Part shown: in pieces, positions 52,220 to 59,349 of the stretch
How positions within the stretch are numbered: the first letter of the stretch is position 1
Layout of the letters: every line of letters begins with the position of its first letter
Assembly (NCBI RefSeq): GCF_002250115.1
Contig: NZ_CP019985.1
Location: 3,844,001 to 3,908,000 of the forward strand
Length of the DNA stretch: 64,000 nucleotides
Reading direction: 5' to 3'
Source of the DNA: Shouchella clausii
Lineage (GTDB): Bacteria > Bacillota > Bacilli > Bacillales > Bacillaceae_D
The notes under the pieces: generated by a model
What the model was told of the DNA's origin: nothing
The model's input: only the letters and a program-made list of their open reading frames with translations
Databases searched by the model: none
Made by a program: the position numbers and the translations under genes

Positions 52220-53821
52220 ATGAACCAAGTTGCAGAGCCAAAAACAGCCCAATTTCACATTCTCGTAGCCGATACGATGAGCGAAGAAGGCCTGTTGCCT
52301 TTGCTTGAGGCCGACCATGTTGAGGTTACACAAGCAAGCGTCGACAACGCTGGGCCACTGGAGCAATACGATGCCCTGTTAATCCGCAGTGCCACTACAG
52401 TCACCGAGGAGCTTCTCAGCCGTATGCCGCGCTTGAAAATCGTTGCTCGTGCCGGCGTCGGTGTTGACAATGTAGACATACAAGCGGCAACCAAACATGG
52501 CGTTGTCGTCATTAACGCACCTGACGGCAACACGATTTCAACCGCGGAGCACACATTTGCGATGATGTGCGCCTTGTTGCGCAACATTCCTCAAGCTAAC
52601 GCTAGTGTCAAATCAGGAAAATGGGACCGCAAAGCTTACCAAGGCACTGAGCTTCGGGGAAAAACACTCGGCATTATTGGCTTTGGCCGTATTGGTACGC
52701 AATTAGCTAAACGAGCCAAAGCGTTTGAAATGGGCGTGCTTGTGTATGATCCATTTTTAACGGCTGAACGAGCAGAAAAACTTGGGATCGCCCAAGGCGA
52801 ATTGGACCATGTTCTATCCGTTGCCGATATCATTACTGTGCATACGCCATTAACGAAAGACACAAAAGGGCTTTTGAATATGGAAACAATCGCGAAAACA
52901 AAGCCAGGTGTGTTTTTAATCAACTGCGCTCGTGGTGGCATCATTGATGAACAAGCATTAAAACACTACTTAAACAACGGCCATGTAGCCGGGGCTGCTT
53001 TGGATGTGTTTACAGAAGAGCCAGCGACGGACAAAGAATTGATTGACCATCCTAACGTCGTTGCAACACCTCATATTGCCGCTTCCACAAAAGAAGCACA
53101 ATTGAACGTTGCTGCCCAAGTCTCTCAGGAAGTACTGCAATTTTTAAACGGTGAACCAGCATTAAACTCCATTAATTTGCCGGCAATGCCAAAAGAAGTT
53201 TACGAAAAAATCAAGCCCTATTACGACCTTGCTAGGACAATGGGCTCTGTATTATCGCAATTAATGCGCGTGCCTGTCCAAGAAATCGAAGTGTTTTACA
53301 GCGGCACAACAGCTGAACAAAATACGAGCGTGTTAACGAGAAGCCTTATTTCCGGTTTTCTCCAACCACGTGTGGATGCGGCTGTCAATGATGTCAACGC
53401 CTCACTTATCGCCAAAGAACGCGGCATTTCCTTTGGCGAAAAGCATGTGACGAAAACATTTGGCTACTCTAACCTCATTCAGGCAATTGTCCATGGCGAA
53501 GGCAGACAGTTTGAAATGAAGGCGACTTACATCCATGAATATGGGCCACGGATTGTTTCAATCAACGGTTTTTCAGTTGACGTCGTCGCAGAAGGACATA
53601 TTTTATACATTCAACATTTTGATCGTCCTGGCGTTATTGGCAAAATGGGCCAACTTCTCGCTAAGCATGACGTCAACATCGCAACGATGCAAGTTGGACG
53701 AAAATCAGCCGGTGGCGAAGCGATTATGATTGTCCAAGTCGATAAACATGTAGATCAAACGGTGATTGACGGTTTGTTAACGTTTGACGAAATCGCCATT
53801 GCTAGCGTCATTGATTTATAA
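52220..53821 (+). CDS. serA: D-3-phosphoglycerate dehydrogenase
   Basis: 533 aa, the long class. N-terminal and NAD-binding domains with IIGFGRIGTQLAKRA and the catalytic Arg/Glu/His set (NCARGGIIDEQAL, EEPATDKEL, PHIAASTKEAQ); an intervening ASB domain; and a C-terminal ACT domain FDRPGVIGKMGQLLAKHDVN. First step of serine synthesis. Feedback control by serine through the ACT domain is typical, and the leader T-box adds transcriptional control. Confidence 0.97.
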   Translation: MNQVAEPKTAQFHILVADTMSEEGLLPLLEADHVEVTQASVDNAGPLEQYDALLIRSATTVTEELLSRMPRLKIVARAGVGVDNVDIQAATKHGVVVINAPDGNTISTAEHTFAMMCALLRNIPQANASVKSGKWDRKAYQGTELRGKTLGIIGFGRIGTQLAKRAKAFEMGVLVYDPFLTAERAEKLGIAQGELDHVLSVADIITVHTPLTKDTKGLLNMETIAKTKPGVFLINCARGGIIDEQALKHYLNNGHVAGAALDVFTEEPATDKELIDHPNVVATPHIAASTKEAQLNVAAQVSQEVLQFLNGEPALNSINLPAMPKEVYEKIKPYYDLARTMGSVLSQLMRVPVQEIEVFYSGTTAEQNTSVLTRSLISGFLQPRVDAAVNDVNASLIAKERGISFGEKHVTKTFGYSNLIQAIVHGEGRQFEMKATYIHEYGPRIVSINGFSVDVVAEGHILYIQHFDRPGVIGKMGQLLAKHDVNIATMQVGRKSAGGEAIMIVQVDKHVDQTVIDGLLTFDEIAIASVIDL

Positions 53822-53841
53822 GTCTTGAAAAACATAGACAG

Positions 53842-53876
53842 CTTTTGCTATAGGCGCGCTTCGTCGATAGCAAAAG
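53842..53876 (+). repeat. Hairpin just after serA
   Basis: CTTTTGCTAT (53842-53851) and ATAGCAAAAG (53867-53876) form a perfect 10-bp stem, without a T-run of its own. It precedes the true terminator. Confidence 0.65.
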
Positions 53877-53893
53877 TGAATGATCGATTGCCT

Positions 53894-53934
53894 GGCCACC
53901 TCGTTTTTCAACGAGGTGGCCTTCGTTTTCTTCT
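53894..53934 (+). terminator. Terminator after serA
   Basis: GGCCACCTCG (53894-53903) and CGAGGTGGCC (53912-53921) with an 8-nt loop, followed by TTCGTTTTCTTCT. Confidence 0.88.
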
Positions 53935-53993
53935 ACTTACCTAACCCACGTCTCTACTTCCATAGCGATTTTAAAAACAAATTAAAAAAATGT

Positions 53994-54022
53994 TTGCTCA
54001 CCAGTTCACAATATGATATGAT
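53994..54022 (+). promoter_or_regulatory. Promoter of nox
   Basis: TTGCTC (53994-53999), 17-bp spacer, TATGAT (54017-54022). The first copy of an 18-bp direct repeat overlaps the -35 and spacer, so a regulator bound there would block or modulate RNA polymerase. Confidence 0.55.
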
Positions 54023-54053
54023 CAACTTGAGTATTTTGCTCAATGGTTCACAA
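53994..54053 (+). repeat. Two 18-bp direct repeats upstream of nox
   Basis: TTGCTCACCAGTTCACAA (53994-54011) and TTGCTCAATGGTTCACAA (54036-54053) differ at three positions and start exactly 42 bp (four helical turns) apart. The first overlaps the promoter. Confidence 0.85.
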
Positions 54054-54067
54054 ATAAAGACTACTAT

Positions 54068-54083
54068 TGTGAAATCACTCACA
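54068..54083 (+). promoter_or_regulatory. TGTGA-N6-TCACA palindrome (Crp/Fnr-type site) in the nox leader
   Basis: TGTGAAATCACTCACA is a perfect match to the TGTGA-N6-TCACA consensus used by Bacillus Fnr. It lies 24 nt before the nox start, downstream of the predicted promoter, which suits repression. Confidence 0.55.
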
Positions 54084-54106
54084 TTCTTATATAGGAGGCT
54101 ACAACA

Positions 54107-55486
54107 ATGAAAATAATTGTAATTGGCTGTACCCATGCTGGTACGACAGCTGTTAAAAATTTGATCCGGCTCCATCCTGACGCTGACATAACCGTCTATG
54201 AGCGAAACGATACAGTCTCCTTTTTGTCTTGCGGAATTGCCTTGCACGTCGGCGGTGTCGTCGAACATGCTGAAGACTTGTTTTATTCATCTCCACAAGA
54301 GTTGGCTGCTCTTGGCGCAAACATGCACGTCCTTCACGACGTGATTAACGTTGATAATGAAAACAAAGAAATTCGTGTTCGCAACCTTCAAACAGGTGAA
54401 CAATTTACAGACAACTATGACAAACTCGTATTTACGACAGGCTCCGCTCCAGTCATACCGCCTATTCCTGGTGTCGGCTTAAAGAACATTCAGCTTTGCA
54501 AAAACTATTACCAAGCCCAACAAATTATCAAAAAAGCAACAAACGCCCAAAAAATAGCTGTCATTGGTGCGGGCTACATTGGCATTGAACTCGTTGAGGC
54601 ATTTGCAACAAATGGCAAGGACGTAACCCTTATTGAAGGTGCTAACCGGATTTTAAACAAATACCTCGACCATGAGTTTACTAATGACATTGAAACAACA
54701 TTACGTGAACATCATGTGACGCTTGCGCTAGGCGAAAAAGTCGAATCATTTACCGGAAATTCGGCAGGATGTGTCCAAGCCGTGCAAACAAGCAATCAGA
54801 CACACGAAGCAGACCTTGTCTTGCTTTGCGTCGGCTTTAAGCCACTAACAGATCTCATTAAAGATAAAGTCGACACACTTGAGAATGGCGCTTTACTTGT
54901 GAATGAATACATGCAAACGAGCGATCCTGACATTTTTGCTGCTGGAGACAATTGTGCAGTATTTCACAACTCTGCCAACCATATGGCTTACATTCCTCTG
55001 GCCACAAATGCAACGAAAATGGGCACGCTTGTGGCGTACAATCTTAATGGGCCGACATTTGCCTATAAAGGGACACAAGGAACATCTGGACTAAAATTGT
55101 ACGACCTAAACATTGCCTCTACTGGTTTAACTGAAGAAACAGCAGCGATATATGGCCTTGATGTCCGTTCGTTTACAATCACGGACCATGAACGCCCGAC
55201 ATTCATGCCTTCTGCTGAGGAAGTTCGGATAAAGCTTGTTTTCGAACAGGAATCGCTTCGTATTGTCGGTGCCCAAGTCATGAGCAAGACCGATCATACA
55301 CAATTAATGAATACCATATCGGTCTGCATCCAACAGAAGATGACGGTGACTGATTTAGCGTTTGCTGATTTCTTCTTCCAACCACATTACAGCAAGCCTA
55401 TTCATCTGCTGAATACGCTCGCCCTTAACATTCTTGAACAAAGGGAGCCAATACAAAAAACAGCAGAAATACGCTTATCAAACTAA
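54107..55486 (+). CDS. nox: FAD-dependent NADH oxidase (water-forming type) / CoA-disulfide reductase family
   Basis: 459 aa. N-terminal FAD motif IVIGCTHAGTTAV; a redox-active Cys42 in FLSCGIAL exactly as in water-forming NADH oxidases; a second Rossmann motif VIGAGYIGIELVEAFA for NADH. The C-terminal dimerisation domain is present. The related CoA-disulfide reductases share Cys43-type sites, so that activity is an alternative. RBS AGGAGG. Likely burns NADH with oxygen, consistent with the redox-type regulatory site upstream. Confidence 0.85.
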   Translation: MKIIVIGCTHAGTTAVKNLIRLHPDADITVYERNDTVSFLSCGIALHVGGVVEHAEDLFYSSPQELAALGANMHVLHDVINVDNENKEIRVRNLQTGEQFTDNYDKLVFTTGSAPVIPPIPGVGLKNIQLCKNYYQAQQIIKKATNAQKIAVIGAGYIGIELVEAFATNGKDVTLIEGANRILNKYLDHEFTNDIETTLREHHVTLALGEKVESFTGNSAGCVQAVQTSNQTHEADLVLLCVGFKPLTDLIKDKVDTLENGALLVNEYMQTSDPDIFAAGDNCAVFHNSANHMAYIPLATNATKMGTLVAYNLNGPTFAYKGTQGTSGLKLYDLNIASTGLTEETAAIYGLDVRSFTITDHERPTFMPSAEEVRIKLVFEQESLRIVGAQVMSKTDHTQLMNTISVCIQQKMTVTDLAFADFFFQPHYSKPIHLLNTLALNILEQREPIQKTAEIRLSN

Positions 55487-55625
55487 ATGACAAAGCAGCT
55501 ACTCTTTTTAAGGAGTCGCTGCTTTTTTACTTGCCAGTCGAACCAATGCCAACCGAATGTTCGAACAGCGTTTTCGAGAGCGTGAACACCGCTCCAACAC
55601 AAACAACAAAGTTGGTCTACAGTCT

Positions 55626-56387
55626 TTATGGTTGTAGAGAAGCCTTTTTCAAATCCTTTGACGACTTGAACCAAGCGATAAGGACAATCCCAGCAAATAC
55701 GGTCCAGAAGATCGTTTTCCATAGCGAAGATTCTGGGAAATGTTCTGGTAAAATGTGCAAATCAGGATGGGCAAGCGTATAAACAAGAAGTTTTACGCCA
55801 ACCCAGCCAACGATTAAATAAGCGGCTGTTTCAAGGCTAGGCCGCCATTCAAGCAATTTAATAAATTTGCCTGCTGCAAACCGCATAATCACAATGCCGA
55901 TGATCCCACCACTTAGGACAACAGCAAACTGTGCTCCGTCTAGTTGGCCAATGTTTGGCCAATTGGTCGCTGGCAATGTGACGGCAAGGGCGACGGCCGC
56001 TAAAATTGAATCGACCGCAAATGCAAAATCGGCAAGCTCGACTTTTACGACTGTTTTCCAAAATCCTACAGGCGCTTTCATCGCCTTTGCGCTTTTTGTT
56101 TTCTTTTTGATCCATTTTCGATACAAATAGTGAATAGACAAATACAACAAGTAAATAGCGCCTATTGCTTGAATTTGCCATACATCGACAAGCAAGGAAA
56201 TAAAGAACAAAGAAATGATGCGAAATAAGAAAGCACCTGCAAGCCCATAAAATAAAGCTTTTTTTCTTTCGTTTTCTGGCAAATGGCGCACAATCATTGC
56301 CAGCACCACTGCGTTGTCAGCAGCTAAAATCCCTTCTAGAGCAATTAAAACAAGCAGAACCCAACCATATTCTAAAAGAAGCGGCAC
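55626..56387 (-). CDS. TerC-family membrane protein
   Basis: 253 aa, GTG start at 56387 with AGGAGG 7 nt upstream. Seven or so helices with the TerC signatures LEGILAADNAVVLAMIVRHLP and VELADFAFAVDSILAAVALA; both have the acidic residues implicated in metal transport. Family members (YkoY, YceF) aid Mn(II) export or metalation of exported proteins. A terminator hairpin ends in the bases just before its RBS, so expression may depend on read-through. Confidence 0.9.
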   Translation of the reverse strand: MPLLLEYGWVLLVLIALEGILAADNAVVLAMIVRHLPENERKKALFYGLAGAFLFRIISLFFISLLVDVWQIQAIGAIYLLYLSIHYLYRKWIKKKTKSAKAMKAPVGFWKTVVKVELADFAFAVDSILAAVALAVTLPATNWPNIGQLDGAQFAVVLSGGIIGIVIMRFAAGKFIKLLEWRPSLETAAYLIVGWVGVKLLVYTLAHPDLHILPEHFPESSLWKTIFWTVFAGIVLIAWFKSSKDLKKASLQP

Positions 56388-56400
56388 ATGTATCCCTCCT

Positions 56401-56440
56401 AAAAAACCGTTGCTCCCTTTAGGGTTGCCAACGGCTTTTT
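56401..56440 (-). terminator. Terminator/attenuator directly in front of terC
   Basis: CCGTTGG...(C)CAACGG stem with an inner CCCT/AGGG stem (56407-56434), T-runs on both sides (minus-strand TTTTTT at 56401-56406). On the minus strand the T-run leads straight into the AGGAGG of terC. It ends the 47-aa peptide gene or regulates terC. Confidence 0.8.
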
Positions 56441-56483
56441 AACTATGTACGCTCCTTTCAGCTAAAAGCAGCGATTTGGCAAG

Positions 56484-56627
56484 TTATTGCTTTTGCCGCT
56501 CGATGTTTCGCTCCATAATGACTTCGTCTGAGGCAGGACTTTTAAAGCTAAAAAAAAGCAAACTGATGGCTAGCCCCAGCACAAGCACAATCCCGACCCG
56601 CCTTGCAAAATCGATAAAACCAACCAT
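56484..56627 (-). CDS. 47-aa single-pass membrane peptide
   Basis: ATG at 56627 with GAAGGAGG upstream; TAA at 56484. The product starts MVGFIDFARRVG, has one hydrophobic helix (about 11-28), then a polar charged tail ending in IERQKQ. About 110 nt downstream of btuR and upstream of terC. Not recognised. RBS and terminator support it as a real gene. Confidence 0.75.
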   Translation of the reverse strand: MVGFIDFARRVGIVLVLGLAISLLFFSFKSPASDEVIMERNIERQKQ

Positions 56628-56737
56628 ATTGGCCTCCTTCAAGTCGCTAAAAAAGAGCCACTAAGCCGGCAAATAGCGCCTTCTTATCGCTCTTTTGAAC
56701 ATTCACCATTACTATCCATATGGCTTCATTTCCGGTT

Positions 56738-57289
56738 TTATTCCTCCCTTTGCAGGCGTTGCTCGCCGACATAGAGGACATCTTGCTCGGCCAGCTCGTG
56801 ATTAGCGCTACGCGCCATTGTAAAAAAGCAGTCTGATAAGCGGTTAAAAAAAGGCAACAACGCTTGGGAGACATTGGCGACGCTGTTGATTTTACGTTCT
56901 GCTTTGCGGGCGTCTGTACGGCAACGATGCAAGGCGCAAGCAGGTTCAGACCCTCCTGGAAGAATAAACCCGGACAGTGGCGGCAACTTAGACGTATGAG
57001 CGTCAATGCAACGCTCCAACGCATCGGTATGGGCGCTCGTGATCTTCCAATTCCCCTCTTTCGCTTGGGCCAAATCGGCCCCTGCATCAAATAATTGGTG
57101 TGATAACACAACCAGCTCCTCTGTTAGTTGGCTAAGGCCGTGCTTTTTACAGCTGTATATCGCAAAGCCAAGTGAGCTGTTCAATTCATCGACTGCACCA
57201 ATCGCTTCAACGCGTGCATCTGTTTTTAGCAAGCGGGCTCCAACAATGCTCGTCTCGCCCCGATCTCCCCTTTTCGTATATATCCTCAT
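56738..57289 (-). CDS. btuR: ATP:cob(I)alamin adenosyltransferase (PduO type)
   Basis: 183 aa. TKRGDRGETSIVGARLLKTD and the adenosylation motif RVEAIGAVDELNSSLG are at the N-terminus, with a C-terminal RTDARKAERKI and FNRLSDCFFTMAR region. Forms adenosylcobalamin from cob(I)alamin and ATP. B. subtilis yvqK (btuR), last gene of the btuFCDR operon; here it follows btuD by about 70 nt, so it is likely in the same transcript. Confidence 0.92.
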   Translation of the reverse strand: MRIYTKRGDRGETSIVGARLLKTDARVEAIGAVDELNSSLGFAIYSCKKHGLSQLTEELVVLSHQLFDAGADLAQAKEGNWKITSAHTDALERCIDAHTSKLPPLSGFILPGGSEPACALHRCRTDARKAERKINSVANVSQALLPFFNRLSDCFFTMARSANHELAEQDVLYVGEQRLQREE

Positions 57290-57362
57290 TCTACCTTCTC
57301 CTTAAGGGCCATTTTAGACGTCTTCGATTTGCGTATGACGTTTGTTCACCTGCACTGACGCT

Positions 57363-58142
57363 TTAGACGCGTGTGACCACCGAAAATTGTTTCCTTCCTT
57401 TAACAGGCTCTTGCCATTCATGAAAAGCTGTTCCGTAAATATTTTCAAGAGCACCCCGTGTCAATATCGATTGCGTTTCACCTTGGCATATCACTTTTCC
57501 GTTTTTCAGTAACAACACATCATCACAATACAAACTCGCCAGATTAATGTCGTGTAGAATGCACACAACCGTCAATTGCCGTGTTGCCAGCAGTTTTGTT
57601 AAATGTTCCATGAGCGCAACTTGGCGAGCCAAGTCTAAATGGTTTGTCGGTTCATCAAGTAGCAAGCTGTCAGGCTGTTGCGCTAGCGCCCGAGCGAGCC
57701 AGACACGTTGTTTTTCGCCGCCGCTCAAACTTAACAACGACCGTTCAGCCATGTCGCTTATGCCTGTCTCCTCCATCGCTTTCCGAATGATGTCGTCGTC
57801 TGTTTTTCCTTTAACGGCAAACAAGCCTTGTTGATGAGCGTAGCGGCCAAGGGCGACCGCTTCATAGACAGGCACGTCAAAGGAAACATGCTCCTCTTGG
57901 GATAGCACAGCCATCCGCCGCGCCCGCTCTTTTGGCTTTAGTGTAGCCAGCGGCTTTCCGTCAATTTCAATCGAACCTGCCTGATAAGGATAAAAACCTG
58001 TCACCGTTTTTAACAACGTCGTTTTGCCACTGCCGTTCGCCCCAAGTATGCCAAGCATTCGCCCTCTCTTTGCTTGGAAACTTACTTGATCGAGGATTAG
58101 ACGACCCCCTCGGTTAACGGAAAGGTCATTGGCAACAATCAT
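57363..58142 (-). CDS. btuD: ABC transporter ATP-binding protein, cobalamin/siderophore type
   Basis: 259 aa. Walker A GANGSGKT at 34-41, signature LSLSGGEKQR, Walker B LLLDEPTNHLD, H-loop CILHDINL. FecE/BtuD class. It lies between btuC and btuR, which argues for vitamin B12 transport. B. subtilis BtuD carries a long C-terminal extension not found here. ATGA overlap with btuC. Confidence 0.9.
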   Translation of the reverse strand: MIVANDLSVNRGGRLILDQVSFQAKRGRMLGILGANGSGKTTLLKTVTGFYPYQAGSIEIDGKPLATLKPKERARRMAVLSQEEHVSFDVPVYEAVALGRYAHQQGLFAVKGKTDDDIIRKAMEETGISDMAERSLLSLSGGEKQRVWLARALAQQPDSLLLDEPTNHLDLARQVALMEHLTKLLATRQLTVVCILHDINLASLYCDDVLLLKNGKVICQGETQSILTRGALENIYGTAFHEWQEPVKGRKQFSVVTRV

Positions 58143-59209
58143 GTCACCTGGTCCCTCCTTTTCGCTCGCTGGCTTCTATATAGCATCCACGCAAAGGTTG
58201 GGGCACCAATGAGCGCGGTTACAACACCAATTGGTAGTTCTGCAGGAGAAACGACGACACGGGCTGCCATGTCGCATACCACTAAAAAACTGCCGCCAAC
58301 GATGGCTGCCAGAGGGAGCAAGTGTGAATAGTCGCTCCCAAAAAGCGTTCGGCACATATGGGGGACAACAAGCCCAACGAAGCCAATTGTACCCGAGACG
58401 GCAACGGCACTTCCTGTTAAAATAGTTGCGGCAATAAGGACGATGTATTTTTTCTGTACCACATGAACGCCTAAATGCTGCGCCGTTTCTTCTCCATACA
58501 TAAAGGCATTCAACTCATTCCTACAAAAAAACAACAATGTGAACCCGCCCACAAAAAGCGGCAGCAATAAGCCAATATGGGCCCAGCCTCTCATCGCAAC
58601 GCTGCCCATCAACCAATTGATGACTTGCCGTAGCTCATCTTGAGACATCGCAATCATTAGCGAAAGGCCTGCCCCTAAAAAAGCACTGGCAATGATCCCT
58701 GCAAGCACAACGGTTTCATTTTGCAAAGATGGTGAAAGTAGCTTTGTAAAATACAAGACAGCCACTAACGTCAAAAACCCACACCCCATTGCGACAAGCG
58801 GCAATGTCCACGCTCCGAAAAAGGCCAATTGAAAGAATAGCACGGCTACTGCTCCAAGTGCAGCTCCGGAGGAAACGCCTAACGTATAAGGATCAGCAAG
58901 TGGATTCCGCAACAGCCCTTGAAAAGCAGCACCAGCTACAGCTAAACAGGCGCCAACGAAAAGCGCCAGCAGCACTCGAGGAAGGCGAATGTGTAAAATA
59001 ATTTGCACATGTCCTGGATCTAATTCTTTTCCAAGAGGGATGTTCAGCCCTTCTTGGAAAAGGACGAAGAAAACCGTTGGGAATGAAAGGCCGACGCTGC
59101 CAAAGCGAACAGCGGCAATCACCACAAAAAGAGTGATCACTATCGCTCCAGCGTAAACGGCGATTTTATGCGTATTTAAAAATTGTTGCAATGCGCGCTG
59201 CGGTAACAA
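58139..59209 (-). CDS. btuC: ABC transporter permease, FecCD/BtuC family
   Basis: 356 aa with about nine or ten helices. I start it at a TTG (59209) with AGGAGG 9 nt upstream; the frame continues upstream through the btuF remnant. Family signatures: RLPRVLLALFVGACLAVAGAAFQGLLRNPLADPYTLG in several blocks, and GTIGFVGLVVPHMCR. It should work with btuD and a lipoprotein binding protein that is not adjacent here. Confidence 0.9.
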   Translation of the reverse strand: MLPQRALQQFLNTHKIAVYAGAIVITLFVVIAAVRFGSVGLSFPTVFFVLFQEGLNIPLGKELDPGHVQIILHIRLPRVLLALFVGACLAVAGAAFQGLLRNPLADPYTLGVSSGAALGAVAVLFFQLAFFGAWTLPLVAMGCGFLTLVAVLYFTKLLSPSLQNETVVLAGIIASAFLGAGLSLMIAMSQDELRQVINWLMGSVAMRGWAHIGLLLPLFVGGFTLLFFCRNELNAFMYGEETAQHLGVHVVQKKYIVLIAATILTGSAVAVSGTIGFVGLVVPHMCRTLFGSDYSHLLPLAAIVGGSFLVVCDMAARVVVSPAELPIGVVTALIGAPTFAWMLYRSQRAKRRDQVT

Positions 59210-59349
59210 GATCGCGTTCCTCCTGCCATTTTTCTTCCTAACGGCAAATGCAGCGCCTTGTCGATTTCGACAAACGCTGCATCCGGCTGCATTGCCCACA
59301 TCCACTTGAGCAATACCGTTGCTTGCCTCTGTTTAATCACAGAATGTCT
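59176..59349 (-). pseudogene. Candidate C-terminal remnant of a substrate-binding protein (btuF)
   Basis: Directly after the resE stop, an open frame of 57 codons without a start reads through to 59176. Its middle part is VLLKWMWAMQPDAAFVEID, which fits the usual tail of siderophore/B12-binding lipoproteins (pattern LLxWLAxxxxPDxFxxID). The N-terminal signal and the rest are absent. In B. subtilis btuF precedes btuC. This looks like the scar of a deletion between resE and btuF. The match is short and from memory. Confidence 0.5.

Noticed and set aside
53994-54083. Rex operator upstream of nox
   Set aside because: The half-sites TTCACAA and TTGTGAA are present but in the opposite (outward) order and 13 bp apart, unlike TTGTGAA-N-TTCACAA of Rex.
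56388-56470. yybP-ykoY manganese riboswitch upstream of terC
   Set aside because: The conserved GGGGAGUA-type core and second helix are not visible; only the terminator-like hairpin is there.
59176-59349. Cobalamin riboswitch before btuC
   Set aside because: The space between resE and btuC is filled by the frame remnant; no B12-box sequence is seen.
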